NCBI GenBank assembly: GCA_964351865.1
Contig: CAYGPJ010000008.1
Location: 1-64,000, forward strand
Source of the DNA: JBCDJI01 sp964351865
GTDB lineage: Bacteria; Verrucomicrobiota; Verrucomicrobiia; Methylacidiphilales; JBCBYL01
Direction: 5' to 3'
Length of the DNA stretch: 64,000 nt
Of this stretch, positions 16,695 to 26,006 are shown piece by piece. Below the pieces are notes generated by a model. It was given only the letters and a program-made list of their open reading frames with translations, made no database searches and was not told the DNA's origin. A program made the position numbers and the translations under genes. The stretch's first letter is position 1, and each line of letters starts with the position of its first letter.

Positions 16695-17948
16695 ATGAAA
16701 GAACGTATCGAAAAGATCCGGGCAGCATTGCCGGAGCAGGGATTGTTTACCGGCAAGTCATGGCGATTGAGTCCGGAGGCGTTGGAGTTATCTCAAAAAG
16801 AAATAGCTGAGCTTGAGCGACTGGGCGTCTGGTTGGCGAAGTTTCAAAAAACGGCCAATCTGTTGTATCGCCGCAGTGTGAACGGAACCGCCCCGGCGTG
16901 GATTGCGGAAATTTTGGACCGAGGCAAACCATCGCACCTGATTGATCTTGCCCGTGAAGGAGTTCAGGCGGAGGCATTACCCTCGGTTATTCGTCCGGAT
17001 CTGATCCTAACCGAGGAAGGTTTTGCGCTGACGGAAATAGATTCAGTTCCCGGTGGCACCGGATTGACCTCATGGCTGCAGGAGACTTATCGGTCGATAG
17101 GGGAAAACGTGCATGGACACGACGATATGCGGGGTGCATTACGTCAGCGGTTTGACGGTTATGACATCGTGATCTCTGAAGAAGCCTCGGAATACCGTCC
17201 GGAATTGGAGTGGCTCTACGGAGAGGAAGTCGTGCAACGGGCTGAAGGTTACCATTTCAATGGTCGACCGGTTTATCGTTTCTTTGAAGGCTTTGATTGG
17301 TCAGATCTGGATAGCATGCGGGAATCCCGGGTGGCCACCAGTGTGATGGACGCACCGCTCAAGCCGTTTCTGGAGGAAAAGATGTGGTTGGGGCTGTTTT
17401 GGATGAAGCCACTGGAGGCCTTCTGGCGACAGGAATTAGGTTCTCGCTATTTTTCCGAGCTGCAAAAAATAATTCCCTATACCTGGATCATGGAGCCGAT
17501 GGATCTACCGCCGGGGGCGGTGATTCCCGGATTAGAGGTGCACCATTGGGAGGAACTGAAGTCGTTTTCACAGAAGCAACGTGACTATATCCTCAAGATA
17601 TCCGGTTTTTCCCCTTTAGCCTGGGGTTCCCGTGGGGTGACGGTGGGCTCGGATGTCAGTTCTGAGGAGTGGGTCGCGGCCATTGAACATGCGCTACAGG
17701 GCGCTTCACAGCATCCATACATTCTGCAACCGTTCCGTAAGGGACGGATGGTTGAGCATTCCTATTGGGACGATGAACTGGAATCCGAGCAGGTGATGCA
17801 GGGGCGTGTCCGCCTGTGTCCTTACTATTTGCAGGAGGGCAAGCAGGTGCAGCTGCTAGGCGTTCAGGCTACCATTTGTCCGGCAGACAAAAAGCTGATC
17901 CACGGCATGAGCGACGCCATCATCGTTCCGGTGAAGGCTGAAGGCTAA
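16695..17948 (+). CDS. Hypothetical protein, possibly ATP-grasp-like, coupled to pdxA
   Basis: 417 residues, cytoplasmic, no signal or membrane segment. I do not recognise a named family. The segment RPDLILTEEGFALTEIDSVP followed by GGTG (about residues 100-125), and PYILQPFRKGRMVEH near 335, resemble ATP- and metal-binding stretches of circularly permuted ATP-grasp enzymes, a weak pattern match. The ATG at 16695, five bases after the pdxA stop, is preferred over an in-frame start inside pdxA. Co-transcription with pdxA hints at a cofactor or small-molecule ligase role, which is inference only. Confidence 0.6.
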   Translation: MKERIEKIRAALPEQGLFTGKSWRLSPEALELSQKEIAELERLGVWLAKFQKTANLLYRRSVNGTAPAWIAEILDRGKPSHLIDLAREGVQAEALPSVIRPDLILTEEGFALTEIDSVPGGTGLTSWLQETYRSIGENVHGHDDMRGALRQRFDGYDIVISEEASEYRPELEWLYGEEVVQRAEGYHFNGRPVYRFFEGFDWSDLDSMRESRVATSVMDAPLKPFLEEKMWLGLFWMKPLEAFWRQELGSRYFSELQKIIPYTWIMEPMDLPPGAVIPGLEVHHWEELKSFSQKQRDYILKISGFSPLAWGSRGVTVGSDVSSEEWVAAIEHALQGASQHPYILQPFRKGRMVEHSYWDDELESEQVMQGRVRLCPYYLQEGKQVQLLGVQATICPADKKLIHGMSDAIIVPVKAEG

Positions 17949-17973
17949 AGGCTGATTCCCGACACCCTTTGGG

Positions 17974-18000
17974 TCAGCACTGGCCAGAGGCCAGTGCTGA
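17974..18000. terminator. 12-bp stem-loop between convergent genes
   Basis: Arms TCAGCACTGGCC and GGCCAGTGCTGA pair around a 3-nt AGA loop. It lies in the 73-base gap between the pdxA-linked gene and pfkA, which converge. There is no T-run on either side, so a bidirectional terminator or mRNA-end stabiliser is likely rather than a strict intrinsic terminator. Confidence 0.55.
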
Positions 18001-18021
18001 TTGCTGGCCTCTTCCGGCGGA

Positions 18022-19101
18022 TTAGTCGCCGAAACTGATACCGACTTTGCGGCAGGTGTCGACTAATTGGGTCTCCTTGGTAACCAGCTTGAGTTTTGAG
18101 ACGGCTTGCTCCATCGGAACATCTCCGACTCGGTAGTTCTGATAACTGACCATATGGCCGTATTTGCCCTGCGCGATCAGTTCAACTGCCTGCACTCCGA
18201 AGCGTGTTCCCAAAATGCGGTCGAGCGCTGTGGGGTTTCCGCCTCGCTGTAAATGCCCCAAAACGACCGCACGTGTATCTTTGCCGGTATTATCGGCGAT
18301 GCCGGTGGCTACTAGTTCACCGATACCACCGAGACGTGCTTCTCCGGCAGCTTTTTTTACTTTGGTGATGTATTCTCCTTCACCGATACAGGCGCCTTCA
18401 GCACAAACGACCATGGTATTGTAAGCACCTTTGGCTTCGCGTTCTTTGATCGTTTTAAATACATTTTCCATACTGAAGGGAATTTCCGGAATCAGAATAA
18501 TATCGGCTCCGCCAGCGAGTCCGCCGTGCAATGCGATCCAGCCGGCATAACGCCCCATGACTTCCAGCACCATCACACGCTTGTGGCTTTTTGCTGTGGT
18601 GTGTAGGCGATCCAAGGCATCCACCACGCAAGTAACCGCAGAATCGAAACCAAATGTAATAGCAGTGGCGTCGATATCGTTATCGATTGTTTTGGGAACT
18701 CCGATGGTATTGATGCCGGCATTCTGTAATTCCACAGAAGTCGTGAGTGAGCCATCCCCCCCAATGGTGATCAGGCAGTCGATCCCCAAACCGTCCAGCG
18801 TCTCTCTAGCTTCTTCAATGATAGCGGGATCAAGCGTTGCTTTTTCTCCATGGCGCACCTTGGCGACGAAGCGACCTTTATTGGTGGTTCCCAGAATGGT
18901 GCCTCCCAGATGCATGATGCCAGCGGTGCTGCTGGTATCTAATATCTGGTATTGTACCGGGGAGAGCAGACCTTCATAGCCGTCTAAAAAACCAATAACT
19001 TCCCAGTCGTGTGCGGAGGCGGCGTGGACCACTCCACGTAAAACTGCATTCAATCCGGGGCAATCTCCCCCACTTGTCAGAACTCCAATTCTCTTTGCCA
19101 T
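18022..19101 (-). CDS. pfkA: 6-phosphofructokinase (phosphoryl donor uncertain)
   Basis: A 359-residue PfkA-superfamily enzyme that phosphorylates fructose 6-phosphate. Visible motifs are the nucleotide loop VLTSGGDCPGLNAV, GGDGS (114-118), PKTIDND (136-142) with the catalytic aspartates, and MGRYAGWIALHGG. Gly117 sits where ATP-dependent enzymes have Gly104 (E. coli numbering). Lys137 sits where E. coli has Gly124 and where PPi-dependent enzymes have lysine. This mixed pair occurs in the group III enzymes, so ATP or PPi could be used. The start is ATG. hpt follows upstream on the same strand. Confidence 0.93.
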   Translation of the reverse strand: MAKRIGVLTSGGDCPGLNAVLRGVVHAASAHDWEVIGFLDGYEGLLSPVQYQILDTSSTAGIMHLGGTILGTTNKGRFVAKVRHGEKATLDPAIIEEARETLDGLGIDCLITIGGDGSLTTSVELQNAGINTIGVPKTIDNDIDATAITFGFDSAVTCVVDALDRLHTTAKSHKRVMVLEVMGRYAGWIALHGGLAGGADIILIPEIPFSMENVFKTIKEREAKGAYNTMVVCAEGACIGEGEYITKVKKAAGEARLGGIGELVATGIADNTGKDTRAVVLGHLQRGGNPTALDRILGTRFGVQAVELIAQGKYGHMVSYQNYRVGDVPMEQAVSKLKLVTKETQLVDTCRKVGISFGD

Positions 19102-19164
19102 GAAGAAAGTATAGGAACTTATATCGATCTGAAAAGACTTAGAAAATACAGATCTAAATTAAGA

Positions 19165-19680
19165 CTATTTAAGCACTCGAATCATGGGGAGCGGTCGATA
19201 CTGATGATCGAGGTCCAGGCCGTAGCCAATCACAAATTCGTCTGCAATCTCAAAGCCGCTCCATTTGGGGGTGATGTCGACCTCGCGCTGGCGCTTTTTC
19301 GAGAGTAAGACACAGGATTCTACTGAGAGAGCTTTGAGTGCGATCAGTTTTTCAGTGACTTTAGAGAGGGTGAGGCCGGTATCGAGAATGTCATCGACGA
19401 TCAGCACGTGGCGTCCGGCATAGGCGCCATGGATGGCGTCGAGACCTTTCAGGCTGCCAGTGGATTCTTTGCCTTCGTAACTGGAAACGCGCCAGCACTC
19501 CATCTGGGTCTGATAGGGCAGATGTCGCAGCAGATCCACCATGAAGAAGAGACTGCCGTTCATCAGGCCGACGACGGTCAGAGGTGCCTTCGCATAGGTG
19601 GCCGTGATATCGGCTCCCAGTTCTCGAATCCGGGTTTGGAGTTGCTGCTCTGAGAATAATGTTTTACCGGGCAGTGACAT
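19165..19680 (-). CDS. hpt: Hypoxanthine-guanine phosphoribosyltransferase
   Basis: Purine salvage enzyme joining hypoxanthine or guanine to PRPP. The 171 residues contain the PRPP loop in HVLIVDDILDTGLTLS (about 94-109), the flexible-loop region with MECWRVSSYEGKESTGSL, and the nucleotide-binding DEFVIGYGLDLDHQYR near the C-terminus. The ATG at 19680 is chosen. An in-frame ATG 39 bases upstream would run through the palindromic repeat at 19691-19750 and adds no conserved sequence. It lies between the TPR gene and pfkA on the same strand. Confidence 0.95.
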   Translation of the reverse strand: MSLPGKTLFSEQQLQTRIRELGADITATYAKAPLTVVGLMNGSLFFMVDLLRHLPYQTQMECWRVSSYEGKESTGSLKGLDAIHGAYAGRHVLIVDDILDTGLTLSKVTEKLIALKALSVESCVLLSKKRQREVDITPKWSGFEIADEFVIGYGLDLDHQYRPLPMIRVLK

Positions 19681-19690
19681 TACTTTTTTT

Positions 19691-19750
19691 CTGAGGCCGA
19701 GATTGCATGCCGGCGTCATTCGTTAAGTCGATTTGCAATCTCGACCTGCA
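19691..19750. repeat. Core fragment of the GTAGGCCGAGAT hairpin family
   Basis: Two adjacent hairpin modules without the CTAG-ended terminal repeats: GAGGCCGAGATTGCATGCCGGC at 19693-19714 (diverged) and GTCGA/TCGAC with a 9-nt loop at 19728-19746. It separates hpt from the upstream TPR gene and gives hpt its 5' leader. Confidence 0.6.
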
Positions 19751-19775
19751 TTTTAATAAAAAATCCGGAAGGTTT

Positions 19776-20408
19776 TTAGAGGTCAGCGAGCTCTTTCTGA
19801 ATTTTATTGTTTAGTCCGGCGTCTGCTTGCAACGCCAGTCCTTCGGTCCAGGTGGCGCGGGCTTCTTCATCACGTTTGGTCTGCTTGAAGGCCAGACCGG
19901 CAAAGTAGTGGATGGCTTGAATAGTGCGGGCATTCAACTTGACCGGGTTGTCGTTAATCTGTTCGAGTAAGATTTCAAAATCTTTGCGAGCATTGTCGCG
20001 GCGGTTAATGAAAGAGGGCAGATGGTAATTATTGACCGCGCGGATAAAGCGTACGCTGCAATTTTGGGGGTCCTTTTTGACAGCGGCGTCCATACCTTTC
20101 AGGCCTTCTTTCAGGTAGCGCAATTTAGAGGGACCGGGGAATACGTCACGGCTTTTGAGGGTAAAAGCACTGCCGAGATAAACGTGGTAGAGTTGATTGT
20201 CCGGATCGTTCTGAATCAATGATTCCAAGGTCGCGATCAGCAGATCGGTTTTGTCTTTATCTCCTGCGGCGGATTCGTCGTGCAGCTTCTGGATGGCGAG
20301 GATATTTTCGTTTAAAAACGGATCATCCGAGAGGGAGGTCTGTGACTGTCCCCATGCCGTATTTATGAGAACGCATGCGCCTAGAAGTGAAAACCAACTG
20401 TATTTCAT
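19776..20408 (-). CDS. Exported TPR-like protein
   Basis: 210 residues. It begins with a signal peptide (MKYSWFSLLGACVLINTAWG, then Q). The mature part is helical, with TPR-like spacing: LIATLESLIQNDPDNQLYHV near 55, a second unit near 95-125 ending in DPQNCSVRF, and YFAGLAFKQTKRDEEARATW near 180. It is probably a periplasmic or lipid-face scaffold; no catalytic motif is seen. ATG 20408 is preferred over an upstream in-frame start because it places the signal peptide at the N-terminus. Function unknown. Confidence 0.7.
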   Translation of the reverse strand: MKYSWFSLLGACVLINTAWGQSQTSLSDDPFLNENILAIQKLHDESAAGDKDKTDLLIATLESLIQNDPDNQLYHVYLGSAFTLKSRDVFPGPSKLRYLKEGLKGMDAAVKKDPQNCSVRFIRAVNNYHLPSFINRRDNARKDFEILLEQINDNPVKLNARTIQAIHYFAGLAFKQTKRDEEARATWTEGLALQADAGLNNKIQKELADL

Positions 20409-20492
20409 GACATGTAAGCAATAAAGCAGGATGCCGGATTGTGAAGACAAATAAGCAGGTGGTAGTAAGTAGTAAGCCTTGGGCCCTCAGGC

Positions 20493-22235
20493 CTATGCCT
20501 TAAACAATTGCCCCATTTTCTGACCCAGCAGCTTGGAAGCGATGAAGAGGGAGATGCCGAGTAGAATCATCGACAGCACACCAAGCGCACAGGCGATTGA
20601 TGGGGCGGTCGGAGTGATACGGCCCATCAATACATAGATGGCTTTGGTGACGGGGAAATCTCCGGCTTCCTGTGCCAGGATCATGCCGTTGCTGACATCC
20701 AGCATGGCGAAGGAAAACGTCAGGATGGTGCCGGCAATCAGGTTGGCACTGATCAGGGGTAGACTGATTTTGAATAGGGTTTTTAATGGAGTGGCACCGA
20801 GATTGGCAGAAGCCTCTTCCAGTGAAACGGAGGTTTGCTGGAATCCGGCATAGGCGGCTCGCACAATATAGGGCAGTCGGTGGATGGCGTAAGCGATTAC
20901 CAGCAGAATGGTCGGATTCTCGCGTGGATCGAAGAGCCAGAGCCAGCCCGCATTGATGGCATCGGCAAACAGCCAGCCTTCTGGGAGCAGGGCCTTACTG
21001 AAGGCGACGTAATAAGCAAAAGCCAATACCAGTCCGGGCAGTGCGAGTGGTAACATCGCCAGCACATCGAGCAGGTTACGCCCTTTGAAGCTTTCGCGGG
21101 CCAGCAGGTAGGCAATCCCGAATCCCAGAAACAGATCAAACACGGCTGATGAAGTGGCGTAGATCAAGGAGTTGCGGATACTCATTGAGGTGAGGTCGAG
21201 TGAGAAGACTTCCGCGTAGTAGGCAGTCGAGTATTCGGTCGGCAGCACGCTGAAGAACCAGCGGGCGGAAAAGGATTGAATGATCACGCCGAGGTGGGGC
21301 AGTAGCGAGAAGAGGATGAATCCACTGACGGCCAGAACTAATCCCCAGGCGGCCATCGGCTTGAGTTTGACCGTATCGTCGTAGCTGGCACTACGTCCCA
21401 GCATCGCGTATTGGCCTTCGCCGATCTTTTTGCCCAACAGGAACAGCAGACTGACCAAAATCAGGGTAATGACCACCAGCGCGTAGCCCATCGGGTTGTC
21501 GGCTTGGGTGACCAGATTGAAAATTTGCGTCGGAACGGTAGTTTGAAAGTCGAACATCAGGGGGACACCAAGATCGGTGAAGGCGGAGACAAAGACGATG
21601 GTGGACCCGGCAAAAATACCTGGTAGCGCCAGGGGTAAAGTGATGGTGCGAAAGATGTGAGAGCCTTTGGCGCCTAGATTCTGAGCCGCATCTCGCAAGC
21701 TGGGGTCGAGGTTGGCCAGTGCGGCTTGCACACTGAGATACATGATCGGGTAAAGGTGTAGCACTTCCAGCAGGATGATGCCGAAAAAGCCGCCGTTACC
21801 AAACCAGTCGGGTGGGTTTTGTAGATCAACCAGTCCGAGGTCTGCCAGAAACAAGTTGATACTGCCGAAGCGGGCAAAGAATTGCTTGAGGCCGATCGCC
21901 CCCACAAACGGAGGTAGGATCAGCGGTAGCAGCATGGCCATACTGAGGAACTGCTTGCCAGGGAAATGATAACGCAGAAAGGCATAAGCTAGCGGCAACG
22001 ATATGGCGATACAGGCAATCGTGGTGACGACCGCGATGATCAGACTGTTGCTGAAGCATTCCCGGTAGAATGGATTTGAAAAGATGAGTTTGAAATACTC
22101 CAAAGTGAAGACGGTCTTAGTTCCCGTAGCAGTGACTTCTTCCACAAAGAAGGCCCCTCCGAGCAGGTTGCCGACCGGGTAGACCAGGAAAATGGTGAAG
22201 AAAATCACCAGCAGGGGGAGTAAGACCTTTTTCAT
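20493..22235 (-). CDS. Ferric-type ABC transporter, fused double permease
   Basis: 580 residues forming two MetI-like permease halves of about six helices each, with an EAA-type loop in each (SLRDAAQNLGAKG near 180, SLEEASANLGATP near 470). This is the FbpB/SfuB/AfuB arrangement of iron(III) and related importers (thiamine, 2-aminoethylphosphonate, phosphoglycerate). Its ATG shares one base with the stop of the ATPase gene upstream (TGATG), so the two are translationally coupled. The genes run binding protein, ATPase, permease. Ferric iron is the best guess for substrate, not proven. Confidence 0.88.
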   Translation of the reverse strand: MKKVLLPLLVIFFTIFLVYPVGNLLGGAFFVEEVTATGTKTVFTLEYFKLIFSNPFYRECFSNSLIIAVVTTIACIAISLPLAYAFLRYHFPGKQFLSMAMLLPLILPPFVGAIGLKQFFARFGSINLFLADLGLVDLQNPPDWFGNGGFFGIILLEVLHLYPIMYLSVQAALANLDPSLRDAAQNLGAKGSHIFRTITLPLALPGIFAGSTIVFVSAFTDLGVPLMFDFQTTVPTQIFNLVTQADNPMGYALVVITLILVSLLFLLGKKIGEGQYAMLGRSASYDDTVKLKPMAAWGLVLAVSGFILFSLLPHLGVIIQSFSARWFFSVLPTEYSTAYYAEVFSLDLTSMSIRNSLIYATSSAVFDLFLGFGIAYLLARESFKGRNLLDVLAMLPLALPGLVLAFAYYVAFSKALLPEGWLFADAINAGWLWLFDPRENPTILLVIAYAIHRLPYIVRAAYAGFQQTSVSLEEASANLGATPLKTLFKISLPLISANLIAGTILTFSFAMLDVSNGMILAQEAGDFPVTKAIYVLMGRITPTAPSIACALGVLSMILLGISLFIASKLLGQKMGQLFKA

Positions 22236-23212
22236 CAGGAGGGAAAGTTGAGGAGGTATTGTTGGTCCACCGTAAAGCGAACGGTTTCGCCGACTTCGTG
22301 ATAGCTGTTCAGCCAGGCTTTAATCTCGGTGCCCGCCTCGGTCTTTAAGCTGACTTCGTTCTTACTACCCAGATAGCTGGAGTGGGTGACTTTGGCTTCA
22401 ATACCATCCGGTGAGGTGGTGACGTGTTCGGGCCGGAATCCGGTTTTTCCGGTTGGGTGGCCATGAAGTTTTTGAGTCAGTTCCGAATCGGCGGTGAGCA
22501 TGTTGATTTCACCGATGAAGGAGGCCACAAAAGCGTTGGCGGGTTTGGTGTAGACTTCTGGTGGGCTGGCCACTTGTTGAATGGTGCCGGCATTCATCAC
22601 CGCCATCCGGTCGGCCATCGAGAGGGCTTCTTCCTGATCATGGGTGACATAGACTGCTGTGATCTTGGTTTCCATGTGGATTTTTTTAATCACATCCCGC
22701 ATCTCGATACGAAGTTTGGCGTCGAGATTACACAGTGGTTCATCAAAGAGCAGTAAATCAGGGCGCACGACGATGGCGCGAGCGAGAGCGACCCGCTGCT
22801 GTTGGCCGCCGGAGAGGGCGGCAGGCTTGCGATCCGCCAGATGATCCATCTGGACCTGAGTAAGGGCCTCGACCGTGCGTTCTTTTATCTCTGCTGCCGG
22901 GAGTTTTCTCACGCGTAGTCCGTAAGCCACGTTTTCGAATACGGTCATGTGCGGCCAGACGGCGTAGTTCTGGAAAACCAGTGCGGTGTTGCGATCGTGC
23001 GGGGGGGTGCCGTTGATGCGTTTATCTCCGAAGATGATGTCGCCTTCATCCGGTTCGTAGAAGCCGGCCATCATGCGCAGCAGGGTGGTCTTGCCGCAGC
23101 CGGAGGAACCGAGCAGGAAAAAAAGTTCACCTGACTGAATTTCAATATCGACGCCCTTGACGACTTTGGTGTCGCCGAAGGATTTGTGGATGTTTTTGAG
23201 AGTGATGTTCAT
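22235..23212 (-). CDS. ABC transporter ATP-binding protein (FbpC/PotA-like)
   Basis: A 325-residue ATPase driving the adjacent double permease. Walker A is LLGSSGCGKTTL (about 34-45), the signature LSGGQQQRVALARA lies near 135, Walker B is LLLFDEPLCNLDA near 157, and the switch histidine is in VYVTHDQEEA. A C-terminal TOBE-like domain (about 245-325) carries GFRPEHV. This matches the CUT1/FbpC class. Its stop overlaps the permease start by one base. A 60-base gap rich in cgctaa units separates it from the binding-protein gene. Confidence 0.93.
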   Translation of the reverse strand: MNITLKNIHKSFGDTKVVKGVDIEIQSGELFFLLGSSGCGKTTLLRMMAGFYEPDEGDIIFGDKRINGTPPHDRNTALVFQNYAVWPHMTVFENVAYGLRVRKLPAAEIKERTVEALTQVQMDHLADRKPAALSGGQQQRVALARAIVVRPDLLLFDEPLCNLDAKLRIEMRDVIKKIHMETKITAVYVTHDQEEALSMADRMAVMNAGTIQQVASPPEVYTKPANAFVASFIGEINMLTADSELTQKLHGHPTGKTGFRPEHVTTSPDGIEAKVTHSSYLGSKNEVSLKTEAGTEIKAWLNSYHEVGETVRFTVDQQYLLNFPS

Positions 23213-23272
23213 GGGAGTAAACCGCTAAATACGCTAATGACGCTAAATGTTAAAAGGATAGGGAAAAGGGGG

Positions 23273-24622
23273 CTATTTAAGTTGTTCTGCTTTTTCTTGG
23301 ATGGTTTTAAAACGTGCCACGGCTTCGGTCATCCAGTCGTTGGAAATCTGGCGGGCTTTAATTTTGTCACTGCGCCAGAAATCGGCGTAGTCTTCTGCCT
23401 GTTGTTCGGTGACCAACGGACGGCTGAATTCTTTTAGCAGCGGCGCGCGTTGACTTTCGGGGAGTTCGCAGATGGCGGCCCAGGCGGATTTGAGGTGGCT
23501 ATGAACGTCGATGATGGATTGACCGATGAGATCATTGATGACACCCCAGCGTTTGCTGCCGGTATCGCTGCGGTAGGTAAACGGGTATTCTTGAGTGAAG
23601 GGGTTTAGCGGAACCAGCAGGTCGGTCATGTCGCCCTCATACATGTCAGGCAGGATTCCCATCCGAGTAATTCCAAATTTGACCGCTCCTTGCGGTGACC
23701 CCTGTGGCTTCATCCAGAGGGACTGTCCTTCACTCGACATCACAAAATCCATGAAAGCCTGTGCCTGGGGTAAATTGGGGGCACCTTTGAGGATGGCGAT
23801 GCCGTCCGGATTGATGACCGAGACGCCTTTGGGAATCATGAAGCGAATGTTCTCTTTGCCGAGGAAGGCTTGTTGGGTCATGCCGTTGATATCGATAGAG
23901 ACGGCGTAAGCGGCATCGCCGGTAGAGACTTCCTTGGTAGGTGCGGAGCTGGATTGCAGGAATGAGCGAACGTTGCCGGACATCTGATAGATGACTTCCC
24001 AGCCGTGTTCCCAACCGTAGGCCTGCAGAATGATTTCGTAAATCATATGGACGCTGCCGCTTTTGCGGGGATCCGCCGAACTGACCCAACCGCGCAATGC
24101 CGGGTGGGTCAGGTCTTCCCATTGTTCCACGGCAGGCAGGTTAATGGACTCGAGCACCCTACGGTTTTCGAGGATGCCGAATGAGGAAAGCGCGGCACCA
24201 TAAAACGTGTAATCCGGATCGACGATCGGAAACCCTCCGATTTCACGTGGGATGGCTTGCAGAATAGGTTCTGGCAATTGGTAGGGATGAAGCTGACCTT
24301 TCTCTTTCTGGCTTTCGAATGGATCGATGCCTCCACCGAAAAAAACATCCATTTCACATGAGTCCGGACTGGCAGCGTAGCCGGCATCGATGGCTTTTTC
24401 GATTTGAGAAGTGCCGCCGAGGTCCTTCCAGCGAATACGGATCGGTTTACCGTATTTTTCTTGATAGTGAGCTTGGAAGGCGCGATCGAATTCGTATTGG
24501 ATGCCTTCCCAGTGGGGAGAGACGATGATCAGCTCATCTTCAGCATGACACCAGTTTGTCACACAAAGCAGGATGCTCAGCGACGATACGAGGAGAGTCG
24601 GTGCCCGGCTGGCAAATTGCAT
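23273..24622 (-). CDS. ABC transporter substrate-binding protein (ferric/AEP type)
   Basis: 449 residues with a signal peptide (about 1-27, ending WCHAED). The mature protein follows the periplasmic class II binding fold: LIIVSPHWEGIQYEFDRAF at the start, then MDVFFGGGIDPF, DINGMTQQAFLG and GVSVINPDGIAILKGAPN. This resembles Fe(III)-, phosphonate- and thiamine-binding proteins. No clear tyrosine pair typical of FbpA could be fixed, so the ligand is uncertain. The C-terminal 90 residues are an added helical region. It is the first gene of the importer operon. Confidence 0.85.
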   Translation of the reverse strand: MQFASRAPTLLVSSLSILLCVTNWCHAEDELIIVSPHWEGIQYEFDRAFQAHYQEKYGKPIRIRWKDLGGTSQIEKAIDAGYAASPDSCEMDVFFGGGIDPFESQKEKGQLHPYQLPEPILQAIPREIGGFPIVDPDYTFYGAALSSFGILENRRVLESINLPAVEQWEDLTHPALRGWVSSADPRKSGSVHMIYEIILQAYGWEHGWEVIYQMSGNVRSFLQSSSAPTKEVSTGDAAYAVSIDINGMTQQAFLGKENIRFMIPKGVSVINPDGIAILKGAPNLPQAQAFMDFVMSSEGQSLWMKPQGSPQGAVKFGITRMGILPDMYEGDMTDLLVPLNPFTQEYPFTYRSDTGSKRWGVINDLIGQSIIDVHSHLKSAWAAICELPESQRAPLLKEFSRPLVTEQQAEDYADFWRSDKIKARQISNDWMTEAVARFKTIQEKAEQLK

Positions 24623-24683
24623 GCATCGGTTTTCCTCAGATGTGCGCGATAAGTAAAGTGAAAAGCAGCGATGTAGCCATGAA

Positions 24684-24717
24684 ATATAAAAAAACCCCGC
24701 TCGATAGATGAGCGGGG
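24684..24717 (-). terminator. Intrinsic terminator after the aminotransferase gene
   Basis: An 8-bp stem, CCCCGCTC/GAGCGGGG (24695-24717), has a 7-nt loop. On the minus strand it is followed by a seven-U run. It lies just past the aminotransferase stop and upstream of the binding-protein gene, separating two minus-strand units. Confidence 0.88.
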
Positions 24718-24747
24718 TTTTGTCAATTGCGTGAGCAAAAGCGAAGT

Positions 24748-25908
24748 TTATCCCATCAGGAAGCGGCGGATGCGCTTGATGCCCTCTTCGATCTGGTCCA
24801 TCGAGGTCGCGTAGGAAATGCGCACCGTAGCGTCGTCACCAAAAGCAATTCCGGGAACCACGGCTACTTTTTCTTCATCCAGAAGTTTGTCGGAGAAGGT
24901 GACTGAATCCATGCCGGTCTTGGAAATATCAATCAGGATATAGAAAGCGCCTTGCGGACGGACGTAGCCCAGTGAAGGGATCCCATCCAGCAGTGCGCAG
25001 GTTGATTTCAGGCGGCTTTCATATTCACCCCGCATATCTTCGACACAATCCTGAGGTCCTTTGTATGCCGCCCATGCGCCCTTCTGAGCGAAGGAAGTCG
25101 GGTTGGAGGTGGAGTGGCTCTGGAGTGAGTTGATCGCTTTAGCGACGTTCATCGGAGCTGCTGTGTATCCGAGTCGCCATCCGGTCATCGAGTAGGCTTT
25201 ACTGAATCCGTTGACGGTGATGGTCTGTTCGTAAACTTCGTTACTGAAGCTGGCGATAGAAGCGTGTTTGCTGCCACCGTAGATGAGTTTTTCGTAGATC
25301 TCATCGGAAAGAATCATGATTTCTTCATCGAGGGCGACTTCTGCCAGTGCGGCCAGTTCGTTTTCGGTATAAACGGTTCCGGTGGGGTTGCTGGGGGAGT
25401 TGATAATAATCATCTTCGTCAGCGGGCTCATATTCTCGAGGAATTGATCCGGGGTCAGCTTGTAGCCAGTGGCAGCGGTGGTCGGCACGATAATCGGCTC
25501 ACCACCAGCGAGGCGCACCATTTCGGGGTAGCTCAACCAGTAAGGGGCAGGAATCAGCACTTCATCACCTGGTTCGATGGCAGCCAGCAGTGCATTAAAG
25601 AGCGCATGCTTGGCGCCGCAGCTGACGGTGATCTGTTCAGGCTCGTAGACCAGGCCGTTATCGGCTTTGAGTTTCTCGGCGATGGCTTCGCGCAGTTCAG
25701 GGATACCTGAGCTGGGAGTGTATTTAGTAAAACCGGCATCCAGCGATCCCATGGCAGCTACTTTAATATGCTCCGGAGTATCGAAATCAGGCTCGCCTGC
25801 TCCGAGATTAACGACATCTGCACCTTCAGCCTTCAGCTTTTTGGCTTTAGCGGTGATGGCCAAAGTAAGTGAAGGGGTTAACTTTTCTACACGTTGTGAA
25901 ATTTCCAT
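24748..25908 (-). CDS. aspC: Pyridoxal-phosphate aminotransferase, aspartate type
   Basis: A 386-residue class I aminotransferase transferring amino groups between aspartate and 2-oxoglutarate. Key positions are visible: Asn174 in SPSNPTGTVY, Asp202 and Tyr205 in LSDEIYEKL, the PLP lysine Lys237 in VNGFSKAYSMTGWRLGY, and the C-terminal arginine in the ATVRISYATS region. It fits the subgroup I-beta bacterial enzymes, some of which also accept prephenate or alanine-type substrates, so specificity is less sure than fold. It is a stand-alone gene with its own terminator. Confidence 0.93.
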   Translation of the reverse strand: MEISQRVEKLTPSLTLAITAKAKKLKAEGADVVNLGAGEPDFDTPEHIKVAAMGSLDAGFTKYTPSSGIPELREAIAEKLKADNGLVYEPEQITVSCGAKHALFNALLAAIEPGDEVLIPAPYWLSYPEMVRLAGGEPIIVPTTAATGYKLTPDQFLENMSPLTKMIIINSPSNPTGTVYTENELAALAEVALDEEIMILSDEIYEKLIYGGSKHASIASFSNEVYEQTITVNGFSKAYSMTGWRLGYTAAPMNVAKAINSLQSHSTSNPTSFAQKGAWAAYKGPQDCVEDMRGEYESRLKSTCALLDGIPSLGYVRPQGAFYILIDISKTGMDSVTFSDKLLDEEKVAVVPGIAFGDDATVRISYATSMDQIEEGIKRIRRFLMG

Positions 25909-26006
25909 AAGTGTTTCGTTCTAGACGGCCTACTCACCTTGACAAGTCAGAATGATGAAAGAAAAAGGCATTGCTGCCGGCAGCCTCAATCGGCAGGCTG
26001 CGAGGT

